Origin: Tannockella sp964369175
GTDB taxonomy: Bacteria; Bacillota_I; Bacilli_A; Erysipelotrichales; Coprobacillaceae
NCBI GenBank assembly: GCA_964369175.1
Contig: CAYJEM010000001.1
Coordinates: 73,826-137,825, forward strand
Direction of reading: 5' to 3'
Length of the DNA: 64,000 bases
Part shown: positions 27,562-36,517 of the stretch, in pieces
Layout of the letters: each line of letters begins with the position of its first letter
How positions within the stretch are numbered: the first letter of the stretch is position 1
Made by a program: the position numbers and the translations under genes
Notes under the pieces: model-generated
What the model was told of the DNA's origin: nothing
Database searches by the model: none
The model's input: the letters and a program-made list of their open reading frames with translations, nothing else

Positions 27562-28261
27562 AATAATCTTCCCTTTTGCATATTGCTTTATATAGTAATT
27601 CGGCGGCACTTTTATAGGCAAATTTACATGGTAATGCTTCAAGTATATAGTAATGATGATACATTTTATAATTAGGGCTTCCATAAGGGGAACTTGCAAT
27701 ATCATAAATTTTACAGTTATCTAATGAGTGTACAAAGTCATCAGGAATAACATTAGCTGGTACAGTATTAATAACAAAATCAAATTGTTCATCCTTAATA
27801 TTTTCTAATGGCATATATGACATACCACTAGCTAATATCATTTCATAATGTTTTCGATTGCGAGTAGCTACTGTTACATTAGCATTATACACCTTCAATA
27901 TAGATATAATATTTGTTGCACATACACCACAACCAATTACTAGTACATTGCTTTTATACAGACTCCTAGTGTTTTCTTGTACAATTATTGAAAATAGCGC
28001 TTCGCTTGTAAGACATGCATTGTTATATACAAATTGTTCATTTGTATATAAACAATAATAATAAGGATATTCCTTCAATTTTTCATTATTGATTAACGTA
28101 TAAACATGACAGCCTTTCTTAAGGAGTTTTACATCTATTTCTTTTTTTGCAAATACAATATCGCTATCCCTTATATTATCCGTAATTGTATGTCCATCCT
28201 TTACAAACAAGCTTGCAAGAATGGTTGAACGTTTATCAGTTTCATTTATATATACTTTCAT
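27548..28261 (-). CDS. spoVFA: dipicolinate synthase subunit A, short form
   Basis: A 237-residue protein with a Rossmann segment VLVIGCGVCATNI near residue 107, then DFVINTVPANVIP and YDIASSPYG, the SpoVFA pattern of S-adenosylhomocysteinase-like NAD-binding proteins. It is about 60 residues shorter than Bacillus SpoVFA (about 297), mostly in the N-terminal half. It overlaps spoVFB by 14 nt. The AGGAGGC ribosome site is clear, so shortening is not a mis-called start. Confidence 0.86.
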   Translation of the reverse strand: MKVYINETDKRSTILASLFVKDGHTITDNIRDSDIVFAKKEIDVKLLKKGCHVYTLINNEKLKEYPYYYCLYTNEQFVYNNACLTSEALFSIIVQENTRSLYKSNVLVIGCGVCATNIISILKVYNANVTVATRNRKHYEMILASGMSYMPLENIKDEQFDFVINTVPANVIPDDFVHSLDNCKIYDIASSPYGSPNYKMYHHYYILEALPCKFAYKSAAELLYKAICKREDYYVKK

Positions 28262-28307
28262 AATTGCCTCCTACATTACTTTATGCAAAAGGAAGAAAAA
28301 CGTGATA

Positions 28308-28637
28308 CTAAGATATCGGTAGATAACCAGTTTCAACAGTGAGTAATGATAACAATTCTTCTACTCTAGGTCTTACTTTTTTTACGACTGCCTCAATAAC
28401 AGTATCATTGACATCACTTTGATTATGCTTATATTGATATAAAGCGCTAACCGTAAACAAGTTTTCTTTGTCACGATGTTTAACATCGATTTCTATACAG
28501 ACAAGTGATTTACCTGATGTATTTGCTTGAACTTTTATAACAGCATGTAAATCATCATACATAATATCGAGTTGTTGCTCATTTTTTTGCAGAACTAATC
28601 TTTTTAATTGAATATCTGATATATTTATTTTTTCCAT
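28308..28637 (-). CDS. hypothetical protein, 109 residues
   Basis: I do not recognise it with confidence. The pattern is a short N-terminal strand (ISDIQLKRLVLQ), alternating strands, and a long C-terminal helix (VVKKVRPRVEELLSLLT). This loosely recalls SecB-like chaperone folds, but no diagnostic motif is present. A GGAGG-like site precedes the ATG. It lies upstream of spoVFA, 46 nt away and in the same direction, so it may be co-transcribed. Confidence 0.6.
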   Translation of the reverse strand: MEKINISDIQLKRLVLQKNEQQLDIMYDDLHAVIKVQANTSGKSLVCIEIDVKHRDKENLFTVSALYQYKHNQSDVNDTVIEAVVKKVRPRVEELLSLLTVETGYLPIS

Positions 28638-28733
28638 ATTTTACCCTCCACTACTTTATACATTCAAAGAGTTAATAATTCTTTATATTTACATTTTATA
28701 TACTTTTATATAGAATAAACATGGAGGTTTTAT

Positions 28734-29255
28734 ATGTACATTCTTTTATTTTTAACATCACTAGGCTTTAGTTTTATGTTGCCTTCTATTCATGATAATT
28801 TTACTCACTTATATAACGAACCAGCTACTAAGCTACTATATATGATATGGATAATTACACTTTCAATATTTTTATTAGTGAAATGTAAAGAATTATATGC
28901 TCGTCACGTGTATCAAAACAAAATATACAAATATGTTTTATATGGAGCATTTGTATCAATGATGCTTGGAGCAATCGTTCCTTATGGAATTGAGATACCA
29001 ATTCTATCATCAATTCATGTACTTCTATCACTACTTGCAAGTGTATTAACGTTAGTTGTTGTAAAACTATTAATTGATCAACTTCAATTTATTGATCCGA
29101 TGACATCCCATGGATTGCAGCAATTATACTTATTTTTAATTAGTGCAACTTTTATGTTTACAATGATATTTGGTAGTATTAGTTCTGTCGTAGAACTTGT
29201 GTTAATTGGTAGTATTTTGTTTTTAGTAAGACAAATCGATAAAACAAAACCTTAA
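28734..29255 (+). CDS. integral membrane protein, 173 residues, unknown
   Basis: Five to six hydrophobic spans (about residues 2-14, 34-50, 65-82, 85-110, 132-150, 152-168) separated by short loops. No catalytic motif or signature was recognised. GGAGG lies before the ATG and a clear terminator follows (29254-29276), so it is a single-gene transcript divergent from the 28308-28637 gene. Confidence 0.7.
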   Translation: MYILLFLTSLGFSFMLPSIHDNFTHLYNEPATKLLYMIWIITLSIFLLVKCKELYARHVYQNKIYKYVLYGAFVSMMLGAIVPYGIEIPILSSIHVLLSLLASVLTLVVVKLLIDQLQFIDPMTSHGLQQLYLFLISATFMFTMIFGSISSVVELVLIGSILFLVRQIDKTKP

Positions 29256-29276
29256 CTTATGTCTCAAGCATAAGTT
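29254..29276 (+). terminator. terminator after the membrane protein gene
   Basis: Stem AACTTATG / CATAAGTT, 7-nt loop, then a run of T on the + strand. Confidence 0.8.
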
Positions 29277-29292
29277 TTTTTATAGATAAAAA

Positions 29293-29318
29293 AACAAGCT
29301 AATTGATAATAGCTTGTT
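29293..29318 (-). terminator. terminator after rubrerythrin
   Basis: Stem AACAAGCT / AGCTTGTT plus an extra A-T pair, T-rich on the minus strand, just past the rubrerythrin stop. Confidence 0.75.
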
Positions 29319-29333
29319 ATTATATAAGTAAAA

Positions 29334-29879
29334 TTATTTTTGGAAATATCTTTCTAATAAACCAGCAAATGCTTTACCATGTCTTGCTTCGTCACGAGCC
29401 ATTTCATGTACTGTGTCATGGATTGCGTCTAGGTTATGTTCTTTTGCACGTTTTGCCAAGTCAAATTTACCCATAGTAGCACCATTTTCAGCTTCTACAC
29501 GTAAACGTAAATTTTCTTCAGTTGATGTAGTCACAACTTCACCTAATAATTCTGCAAATTTTGATGCATGTTCTGCTTCTTCATACGCTGCTTTTTCCCA
29601 GTATAATCCGATTTCTGGATATCCTTCACGATGTGCCACTCTAGCCATTGCTAAGTACATACCTACTTCTGTACATTCTCCTTCAAAGTTAGCACGTAAA
29701 TCAGCTTTAATATCTTCTGGTGCATCACTTGCAACACCAACAACATGCTCTGCTGCCCAAGATAACTTTCCTGTTTGTTCTGCAAATTTTTCTGGTCCTA
29801 CTTTACATAAAGGACACTCAGCTGGTGCTGTTTCACCTTCATGTACATAACCACATACTGTACAAATAAATTTTTTCAT
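29334..29879 (-). CDS. rubrerythrin (rubredoxin domain first)
   Basis: 181 residues. An N-terminal rubredoxin-like iron site (CTVCGY ... CPLC, residues 6-24) is followed by a ferritin-like four-helix diiron domain, with Glu-rich motifs FEGECTEVGMYL, AAYEEAEHA and HEMARDEARHG. This is the 'reverse' domain order. It reduces hydrogen peroxide in the cytosol of anaerobes. Nearby at 30004-30114 is a separate copy of the rubredoxin half. Promoter TTGAAA-17-TATACT lies about 55 nt upstream. Confidence 0.93.
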   Translation of the reverse strand: MKKFICTVCGYVHEGETAPAECPLCKVGPEKFAEQTGKLSWAAEHVVGVASDAPEDIKADLRANFEGECTEVGMYLAMARVAHREGYPEIGLYWEKAAYEEAEHASKFAELLGEVVTTSTEENLRLRVEAENGATMGKFDLAKRAKEHNLDAIHDTVHEMARDEARHGKAFAGLLERYFQK

Positions 29880-29922
29880 AATCTTTCTCCTATAATTTCC
29901 TATTTTCCTATAAGTACTTCGT

Positions 29923-29970
29923 TAGAGTACATGAATAGTATATTTACTTTCTATTTAGATTTCAAATGAT
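29923..29970 (-). promoter_or_regulatory. rubrerythrin promoter with downstream inverted repeat
   Basis: On the minus strand TTGAAA is followed after 17 nt by TATACT. Just downstream, a GTACT/AGTAC inverted repeat lies near the expected transcript start and could be an operator or 5' hairpin. It does not fit the PerR box. Confidence 0.5.
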
Positions 29971-29982
29971 TTGCTTAAAAAA

Positions 29983-30009
29983 AAATAAACAAGCATAACT
30001 TGTCTATTT
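29983..30009 (-). terminator. terminator after the small rubredoxin-like gene
   Basis: A stem of about 10 bp (AAATAaACAAG / CTTGTcTATTT) followed by at least eight T on the minus strand; it overlaps the stop codon at 30004. Confidence 0.75.
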
Positions 30010-30114
30010 TTGTTCTACAAATTTTTCTGGTCCCACTCCACACAACGGGCAAACATCAGGTGGTGTCTCACCTTCGTGTACATAACCACATACTGTACAA
30101 ATAAATTTTTTCAT
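30004..30114 (-). CDS. 36-residue stand-alone rubredoxin-like protein
   Basis: A short gene starting MKKFICTVCGYVHEGET, the same first 17 residues as rubrerythrin, followed by CPLCGVGPEKF and ending in VEQK. It keeps both CxxC pairs for one iron. AGGAGG at 30122-30127 and its own terminator at 29983-30009 show it is a real gene rather than debris. It looks like a duplicated rubrerythrin N-terminal domain and may carry electrons to rubrerythrin. It is shorter than classical rubredoxin (about 52 residues). Confidence 0.8.
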   Translation of the reverse strand: MKKFICTVCGYVHEGETPPDVCPLCGVGPEKFVEQK

Positions 30115-30234
30115 AACATTGCCTCCTTATATGTTTATTCTATTTTAAGTATACTCTTTAGAAAATCATAATACAAATGATATAGTTAATCTTGTAATAC
30201 AGTAAAATCTTGATTATAATATTCATGTATTTAT

Positions 30235-30258
30235 ATGTGGTAACATTCGTACCAACAT
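30235..30258. promoter_or_regulatory. inverted repeat upstream of the panT-like gene
   Basis: Arms ATGTGGTA and TACC(A)ACAT, 8 pairs with one bulged base, 7-nt loop. It lies about 65 nt before the S-component start. A second, smaller repeat (ACCG / CGGT) lies near the ribosome site. Candidate operator; no known consensus matched. Confidence 0.35.
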
Positions 30259-30322
30259 TAGCAAAAATACAAATATATTATAGGTACACCGTATTGGATA
30301 ACAAACGGTAGTGGAGGAAAGT

Positions 30323-30928
30323 ATGAAAAACAAAAAAATTAAATCTTTAACGTTGTATGCAATGTTTATTGCAATTGAAATTGCTTTAGTAAGCATTCCC
30401 TTTTTAGGATTTATTCCAATTGGACCGTTGCGTGCAACAACATTACATATTCCAGTCTTAATTGCCGGAATTGTTCTTGGGAAAAAAGGTGGTGCTATCA
30501 TTGGTCTAGTATTTGGGATAACATCTATGTTATTTAATACAATTAACCCAACGATTACATCGTTTGTGTTTTCACCATTTATTAGTGGAAATATTTTAAG
30601 TGCCTTTATTGCAATTGTTCCAAGAATTTTACTTGGCTATTTAGCTGGATTTTTATTTGAAATTATTAGTAAGAAAATAAACAAGAAAAACTTGAGTATC
30701 ATTAGCAGCTGTTTAATGGCGTCTATCGTACATACAGTACTTGTGTTATCAGGAATATATATGATATTTGGGGCAATGTATAGCGATGCTGTTGGAAGAA
30801 GTATTCACGACTTATCTGGGTATTTCATTGGTATTGTGGGAACCCAAGGAATACTTGAGGCAATTGTTGGAGCAATTATTACAGTTGCGGTAAGTAAACC
30901 GTTACTTCATTTTACCAAGAGAGGATAG
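30323..30928 (+). CDS. ECF transporter S component, probably pantothenate (PanT-like)
   Basis: A protein of about 201 residues with six hydrophobic spans. Its start (LTLYAMFIAIEIALVSIPFLG) and the GPLRATTLHIPVLIAGIVLG segment are typical of ECF substrate-binding components. It is directly followed (3 nt) by coaBC and coaX, so pantothenate is the likely vitamin. No ECF ATPase or T component is nearby; it must use the shared module elsewhere. GGAGG at 30313-30317 points to the ATG at 30323 rather than the GTG at 30311. Confidence 0.82.
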   Translation: MKNKKIKSLTLYAMFIAIEIALVSIPFLGFIPIGPLRATTLHIPVLIAGIVLGKKGGAIIGLVFGITSMLFNTINPTITSFVFSPFISGNILSAFIAIVPRILLGYLAGFLFEIISKKINKKNLSIISSCLMASIVHTVLVLSGIYMIFGAMYSDAVGRSIHDLSGYFIGIVGTQGILEAIVGAIITVAVSKPLLHFTKRG

Positions 30929-30931
30929 AAT

Positions 30932-32119
30932 ATGAAAAAAATTATTGTTGGTATTACCGGTAGTGTTGCTGCATTTAAAAGTGCACAACTTGTAAGTGAT
31001 TTGTTAAAACTTAATTATGATGTTGATGTTATTATGACTAAGAATGCTACAAAATTTATTACTCCACTTACTTTTGAAGCACTAATAAAAAAACCAGTTT
31101 ATATTGATACTTTTTCTAAAGATGAAGGATATCAAATAAAACATATAGAACTAGCAAAAAAAGCGGATTGTTTTATCATTGTACCAGCTAGTGCTAACAT
31201 GATTGCTAAAGTTGCAAATGGTATTTGTGATGATATGCTTTCAACTACATTTTTAGCTTCTACTTGCAAAAAAATCATTGCTCCTGCAATGAATACAAAT
31301 ATGTATGATAGCTTGCCAAACCAAAGAAATATTGAAAGATGTAAAACATATGGAATTAGATTTGTCGACCCAGGTCAAGGACTTCTTGCATGTGGTGATG
31401 TAGGTCGTGGTAAACTTGCTGATATAGATGAAATTATTGAACAAATTGAAAGCTCTATGGTAAAAAAAGTATTAAAACACAAACGGGTTTTAATTACTGC
31501 TGGACCTACTATTGAAAATATTGATCCTGTACGTTATATTACAAATCATTCTAGTGGAAAAATGGGGTATGCTCTTGCTAGAAAAGCAAAACAACTTGGA
31601 GCAACAGTTACCCTTATAAGTGGCCCTACGAATTTGAAAGTACCATATGGAATAAATTATATCAATGTATCAACAGCTAAAGAGATGTTCGATGCGGTCA
31701 AAAAACACATGGATATTCAAGACTACATTATCAAGGCTGCTGCTGTTGGTGATTATCGTTGTCGTACAATTGCAGATCAAAAGATTAAAAAAAGTTCATC
31801 TACACTTACACTAGAACTTACAAAAAATGATGATATTTTAAAATATATTGGTGAACATAAAACAAGTCAAATTGTTTGTGGATTTGCAATGGAAACTACA
31901 AATCTTATTGAAAATGCTACCAAAAAATGTATTGAAAAAAATTGTGATATGCTTGTTTGTAATGATTTAACTACAAAAGGTGCTGGTTTTAAAGTAGATA
32001 CCAATGTAGTCACTTTTATAGATAAGGATTCAACTATAAATATGCCATGTATGACTAAAGATGAATTAAGTTATCACATCTTAATGGCATTAAAAGCAAA
32101 AGGAGATAAAAAATGCTAG
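30932..32119 (+). CDS. coaBC: bifunctional phosphopantothenoylcysteine decarboxylase / phosphopantothenate-cysteine ligase
   Basis: 395 residues in two domains. The flavin decarboxylase (residues 1-175) has GSVAAFKSAQL, the catalytic His in IKHIELAKKAD and the PAMNTNMY motif. The CTP-dependent ligase (about 185-395) starts RVLITAGPTIENIDPVRYITN and has SSGKMGYALA. It carries out two consecutive steps from phosphopantothenate to phosphopantetheine. It overlaps coaX by 7 nt. Confidence 0.95.
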   Translation: MKKIIVGITGSVAAFKSAQLVSDLLKLNYDVDVIMTKNATKFITPLTFEALIKKPVYIDTFSKDEGYQIKHIELAKKADCFIIVPASANMIAKVANGICDDMLSTTFLASTCKKIIAPAMNTNMYDSLPNQRNIERCKTYGIRFVDPGQGLLACGDVGRGKLADIDEIIEQIESSMVKKVLKHKRVLITAGPTIENIDPVRYITNHSSGKMGYALARKAKQLGATVTLISGPTNLKVPYGINYINVSTAKEMFDAVKKHMDIQDYIIKAAAVGDYRCRTIADQKIKKSSSTLTLELTKNDDILKYIGEHKTSQIVCGFAMETTNLIENATKKCIEKNCDMLVCNDLTTKGAGFKVDTNVVTFIDKDSTINMPCMTKDELSYHILMALKAKGDKKC

Positions 32120-32892
32120 TTGTTGTAGATATAGGTAATACAAATATAACTATTGGTTTAGTTAACAATGATAAAATTATTGGTCACTATCGTTTAACTA
32201 CAAAATTGGAAAGAACTTCTGATGAATATGGTTTTATGATTTTAAGCTTTTTAAATGCTTCTAATATTACAGCTAAAAGTGTAGAAGATATTATTATTTC
32301 ATCGGTTGTTCCAAAAGTAAATTATTCATTTATAAACTCAATTAAAAAATATTTACATAAAGAACCTATTGTTATAGGTCCAGGAATTAAAACAGGAATT
32401 TCCATTAAGATTGATGATCCTAGAACATTAGGTGCAGACCGTTTAGTAGATGCAGTTGGTGCTTATTATATATATGGAGGTCCCGTCTTAGTTATTGACT
32501 TTGGTACAGCTACGACTTTTGATGTTGTTAATGCTAAAGGAGAATTTATTGGTGGTAGTACTGCACCAGGAATCGGGATCATGACTACTGCACTTTCAAG
32601 TCAAGCTGCAAAGTTGCCTGAAGTTAGTATTCATAAGCCAAAGCATGCAATCGCAAAAAATACTGTTGACAGTATGCAAGCTGGTATTGTTTATGGATAT
32701 ATTGGTTTAACTGAGAAAATTATTTCGGTTATAAAAAAGGAATATGGAGAAGATTTGAAAGTTATATCTACAGGTGGTTTAGGTAGAGTAATTTATAAAG
32801 AAACAAATAAAATAGATGTTTATGACCCAGATTTAACATTTAAAGGTCTTAAAAACATTTATGAACGTCATATGCAAAATATTAATAAATAA
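32113..32892 (+). CDS. coaX: type III pantothenate kinase
   Basis: A 259-residue ASKHA-fold kinase with DIGNTNITIG at the N-terminus, GADRLVDAVGA and VIDFGTATTFDVV (second phosphate-binding region), and GGSTAPGIG. It phosphorylates pantothenate in the first step of CoA synthesis. It completes the operon of uptake (S component), kinase and coaBC. AAAGGAG lies within the end of coaBC. Confidence 0.95.
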   Translation: MLVVVDIGNTNITIGLVNNDKIIGHYRLTTKLERTSDEYGFMILSFLNASNITAKSVEDIIISSVVPKVNYSFINSIKKYLHKEPIVIGPGIKTGISIKIDDPRTLGADRLVDAVGAYYIYGGPVLVIDFGTATTFDVVNAKGEFIGGSTAPGIGIMTTALSSQAAKLPEVSIHKPKHAIAKNTVDSMQAGIVYGYIGLTEKIISVIKKEYGEDLKVISTGGLGRVIYKETNKIDVYDPDLTFKGLKNIYERHMQNINK

Positions 32893-32893
32893 G

Positions 32894-32909
32894 ACTCACT
32901 TATGTGAGT
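32894..32909 (+). terminator. terminator after coaX
   Basis: Stem ACTCAC / GTGAGT with loop TTAT, followed by TTTTATTT on the + strand. Confidence 0.7.
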
Positions 32910-32911
32910 TT

Positions 32912-33604
32912 TTATTTATATACTTTAAAACAGTTATTTTTCATATATAATTGCAATCCTTCTTTACAATAGTAACCAAGAACAATATCATTTAGCAAAG
33001 TATTTTGCAGTCGTAGTTGGTGTTCAACCCAAGATTTTGTTTGTTTGCACTTTGCAAGTTGTTGATAATCGATTTTCCCTTCTTTAATTACAAGGATTGG
33101 TAATGCTTTTTTAGATACTATGATTTCTAAATCATTACTTACAATCGGGCGATACATTTCTTTTGGTTGAAAGCTTAGCTTGCCATTGCTTTCCAATATT
33201 ACAATTTCAATTTGTGATAAATCAAAATAACCAGCACAACGACATTGTAATAGAAATTCATCAATATCCATTTTGGTTTTATTTAGCTGTTTGCTAAATA
33301 AGACTCCATCTTCAAACAAAACAATATTCCGACCTTCAATAAAGTAACGTAGTTTGGTATTTTTTGTTGTCACATAAGAAACAAAGATAACTACCATACA
33401 ATATACAAGCATCGCTATTAGCGGTCGTAGAAGATTCTCAAATCCACTTAACACCAACTCTGTTGCAATAGAGCCAATTGTAATACCAATAATGTAGTCA
33501 TACATAGATAATTGACTGACTTGGCGATAGCCCATCAACTTTGTAAGTACAAACAATATTAGTAATGAAAAAATAGGAAGTATAACCATTTCTACATATT
33601 CCAT
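32912..33604 (-). CDS. DUF421 membrane protein (YetF-like)
   Basis: A 230-residue protein with three N-terminal hydrophobic spans (about 8-24, 32-52, 58-80) and a cytosolic domain carrying the family pattern YDYIIGITIGSIATEL and FLLQCRCAGYFDLSQIEIVILESNGKLSF. YetF-type proteins are widespread in spore formers. The function of this one cannot be told from the sequence. Confidence 0.85.
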   Translation of the reverse strand: MEYVEMVILPIFSLLILFVLTKLMGYRQVSQLSMYDYIIGITIGSIATELVLSGFENLLRPLIAMLVYCMVVIFVSYVTTKNTKLRYFIEGRNIVLFEDGVLFSKQLNKTKMDIDEFLLQCRCAGYFDLSQIEIVILESNGKLSFQPKEMYRPIVSNDLEIIVSKKALPILVIKEGKIDYQQLAKCKQTKSWVEHQLRLQNTLLNDIVLGYYCKEGLQLYMKNNCFKVYK

Positions 33605-33654
33605 TAAACCACCTCAAATATGAGTATACACCGATAATTAACAACTATTCAAAA

Positions 33655-33678
33655 AGCATATATCATACGATATATGCT
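33655..33678. terminator. terminator after the flavin reductase gene
   Basis: A perfect 10-bp stem AGCATATATC / GATATATGCT, loop ATAC, then T-rich sequence in both directions. Confidence 0.75.
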
Positions 33679-33683
33679 CTCTT

Positions 33684-34184
33684 TTATTCATTTATATATG
33701 CACTAATTACTTCACCTATATACATTGTATGATGATCTTTTAATGGATAATACGTTTCATCGATACCATCTACTATAAAGCATTCAGGCTTTATTGTATC
33801 CATATATAATTTTTTACAAACAAGCACTAAGTGTCCTTGCTCAAATGTTGGTTGATCGTCTACTTCTGTGACTGTAAAATTAACTTCAGCTATTTTATCA
33901 CCATCACGTCCTGATTTTTTACCTAAAACACCTAATTCCTTTTTATGTCCTTTAAAGAAAGTAAGGGTAAAATAATCATTATTATCAACAAATTCTTTTG
34001 TATAACGTTGGGGACGAATATACATAGTGGCTACATTTTTATTCCATAAAAATCCAAGTCCCCCCCATGAAGCAGTCATTGTATTTACAACACCTGCTTT
34101 TTTTGCACTAATCAACATCCAATCTTTTCCAATAAGTTCAAATGGTGATGCTACATCTTGCAAGTCTATTCTTTTATATACCAT
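33684..34184 (-). CDS. flavin reductase-like protein
   Basis: A 166-residue member of the flavin reductase-like split-barrel family. The segment MTASWGGLGFLWNKNVATMYIRPQRYT is the FMN-binding pattern, and DNNDYFTLTFF follows. It may act as a flavoredoxin-type FMN protein in electron transfer. No partner is encoded beside it. A strong AGGAGG site precedes the start. Confidence 0.82.
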   Translation of the reverse strand: MVYKRIDLQDVASPFELIGKDWMLISAKKAGVVNTMTASWGGLGFLWNKNVATMYIRPQRYTKEFVDNNDYFTLTFFKGHKKELGVLGKKSGRDGDKIAEVNFTVTEVDDQPTFEQGHLVLVCKKLYMDTIKPECFIVDGIDETYYPLKDHHTMYIGEVISAYINE

Positions 34185-34250
34185 AATTTATCCTCCTACA
34201 GGTACTATATGTTAAAAGTATAATATATACACAACATTTATACAAATATC

Positions 34251-36509
34251 TTACCTTAAAATACGCATCGTATTAAATATCGCCAGTAAGGTAACACCTA
34301 CATCTGCAAATACACCAAGCATTAAATTGCCATATCCAAATGTAGTAAGTACTAATATACCCATCTTTATAATTAAACTAAAGCAAATGTTTTGATAAAT
34401 AATTTTTGCAGTTTTTTTAGCAACGTCAATTCCTTTACATAAATCAGTTAAATCATCACTCATTAATACAACATCAGCTGCTTCAATTGCGATATCACTT
34501 CCTTTATTACCCATCGCAATTGCTACGTGACTTCTAGAAAGTACTGGTGCGTCATTTATACCATCTCCAACCATTGCGACAATATGACCTTGATCTATTA
34601 ACTCATCAACTTTACTTACTTTATCTTGAGGAAGTAAATCACTAAAGTATTTATCAAGTCCAAGTTTTTCACTGATTTTTTTGGCAACACTTTGATTATC
34701 ACCAGTTAACATAATCGTACTTTTAACACCTTGTTTTTTTAATGTATTAATCGCTTGTTTTGACGATTCCTTTATACGATCACCGACGCTTATATATCCT
34801 AAATATTCATTACTACAAGCAATATATATTATTGTTCCATCACGATTAACCGTTTTTACCGAAGGGTGAACCGACTTAATATATTGAATATTACCTAAAT
34901 AATAGATTGTTCCATCAACCATTACCTCAATTCCTTTACCAGGTTTTTCAATAAAGTTGGAAATACGGTTTGTATCAATATAACCATGATATTGTTCTAC
35001 AATACTTTTAGCAAGTGGATGATTACTATAATATTCACTATGAGCTACTATCTCATATAAGCTTTCATCACTAATCTCAAGTACTTCAAATGTTCCTTTC
35101 GTAAGTGTTCCAGTTTTATCAAATACAATAGTATCAATTTGATTTAATAGCTCTAAATAGGTTCCGCCTTTAATTAGTACCCCTAATTTACTTGCCTTTC
35201 CAAGTCCTGCATAACTACCTAATGGAACAGATATAATTAATGCACAAGGACAAGAAACAACTAAAAATGTAAGCGAACGATATAACCATTCTTGATAGTC
35301 ACCTAGTTGTAATACAAATGGTGGTATAATAGCTAGCAAAATTGCTAACAAAACTACAACAGGAGTATATATTTTAGAAAATTTTTCAATAAATTTTTGA
35401 ACTTTTGCTTTTTTCATTGAAGCATTTTCCATTAAATCAATTATCTTTGCAACCGATGTATCATGATATTCGTGTGTTACTTGCATCTCAATTACATTTG
35501 TAAGATTGATTGTACCAGCAAGAACTTGATCATTTATAGCTACTTCACTAGGCAAGGATTCACCGGTTAACATTGATGTATCTAACGAAGTTATTCCATT
35601 AGTAACAAATCCATCAAGTGGTACCTTTTGCCCTACTTTCACTACTACGATTTCTCCGATACGAACTTTTTCTACTTCGGTTTTTATTATTTTGCCATTT
35701 TTAACAACATGTGCATATTCACTTTTTAAATCTACTAAATTACTAATCGCATCACGACTTTTATTTACTGCATAGCTTTGGAACAACTCTCCGATTGAAA
35801 AGAATAACATTACTGCAATAGCTTCATTATATTCACCTATAATAAAAGCCCCTGTAGTAGCAATAACCATTAGTAAGTTTTCACTAAAAATATCTTTTGT
35901 TTTAAAACTCTTAAAAGCTTTAAACAACACCTTATAACCTAAAGCTATATAAGAAGCTATATATATAGCTAATGTATAACTTGAAACTTTAGGCAAAAAC
36001 ATTGCTACTACAAACACAAATACTCCAATAAGCATTAAATAATGTTCTTTGATATCAAATAATTTTATGTTTTTATTATTTACAGTAGTTACTTTTACAC
36101 CATCTTCAATTCGATCAACTACACTTTGAATTTCATCAATGTAATCAAGTGATGATGTTACATATAGTATACTATTACTAAATGAAAGATTAACATCTGT
36201 TAAGTAAGGAAGTTGTTGCAAAGCGGTTTCTATCTTGGTGGCACAATGAGCACAGTTTAAACCAATTAATTTATAATTACGTTTATGCCCGTTTTCAAGT
36301 AGCATTACACTTGCCCCTGGCTCAATACTACTTACAATATTTTGGATTACTTGATGTGTGTTATTTGTATTTTTCGTATCAAGAGTTACCATTTTCGTTG
36401 TAAATGAAACTTGAACATTATTAAAATCATCATTATTTTCTAGTGTTGTTTGAATTTTAGAAGCACAATGAGCACAGTCTAATCCTTCTATTTTATATTT
36501 TACGTTCAT
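34251..36509 (-). CDS. P1B-type heavy-metal ATPase (Zn/Cd/Pb exporter type)
   Basis: 752 residues. Two N-terminal metal-binding domains carry LDCAHC (residues 11-15) and LNCAHC (about 83-87), each with an extra Asp/Asn-Cys pattern. Eight membrane spans follow, with the ion-site CPC in SCPCALI near residue 418, the phosphorylation site DKTGTLTKG near 463, and MVGDGINDAP. CPC plus the ArsR-family regulator encoded just upstream suggest Zn/Cd/Pb export rather than copper import. AGGAGGG precedes the start. Confidence 0.9.
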   Translation of the reverse strand: MNVKYKIEGLDCAHCASKIQTTLENNDDFNNVQVSFTTKMVTLDTKNTNNTHQVIQNIVSSIEPGASVMLLENGHKRNYKLIGLNCAHCATKIETALQQLPYLTDVNLSFSNSILYVTSSLDYIDEIQSVVDRIEDGVKVTTVNNKNIKLFDIKEHYLMLIGVFVFVVAMFLPKVSSYTLAIYIASYIALGYKVLFKAFKSFKTKDIFSENLLMVIATTGAFIIGEYNEAIAVMLFFSIGELFQSYAVNKSRDAISNLVDLKSEYAHVVKNGKIIKTEVEKVRIGEIVVVKVGQKVPLDGFVTNGITSLDTSMLTGESLPSEVAINDQVLAGTINLTNVIEMQVTHEYHDTSVAKIIDLMENASMKKAKVQKFIEKFSKIYTPVVVLLAILLAIIPPFVLQLGDYQEWLYRSLTFLVVSCPCALIISVPLGSYAGLGKASKLGVLIKGGTYLELLNQIDTIVFDKTGTLTKGTFEVLEISDESLYEIVAHSEYYSNHPLAKSIVEQYHGYIDTNRISNFIEKPGKGIEVMVDGTIYYLGNIQYIKSVHPSVKTVNRDGTIIYIACSNEYLGYISVGDRIKESSKQAINTLKKQGVKSTIMLTGDNQSVAKKISEKLGLDKYFSDLLPQDKVSKVDELIDQGHIVAMVGDGINDAPVLSRSHVAIAMGNKGSDIAIEAADVVLMSDDLTDLCKGIDVAKKTAKIIYQNICFSLIIKMGILVLTTFGYGNLMLGVFADVGVTLLAIFNTMRILR

Positions 36510-36517
36510 AAGCCCTC

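Noticed and set aside
27562..27705. N-terminal extension of spoVFB (48 residues)
   Set aside because: It lies inside spoVFA, has no ribosome site and is absent in known SpoVFB; GGGAAG supports the ATG at 27561.
29413..29850. 145-residue open frame antisense to rubrerythrin
   Set aside because: It lies wholly opposite a gene with clear rubrerythrin motifs and has no recognisable protein features.
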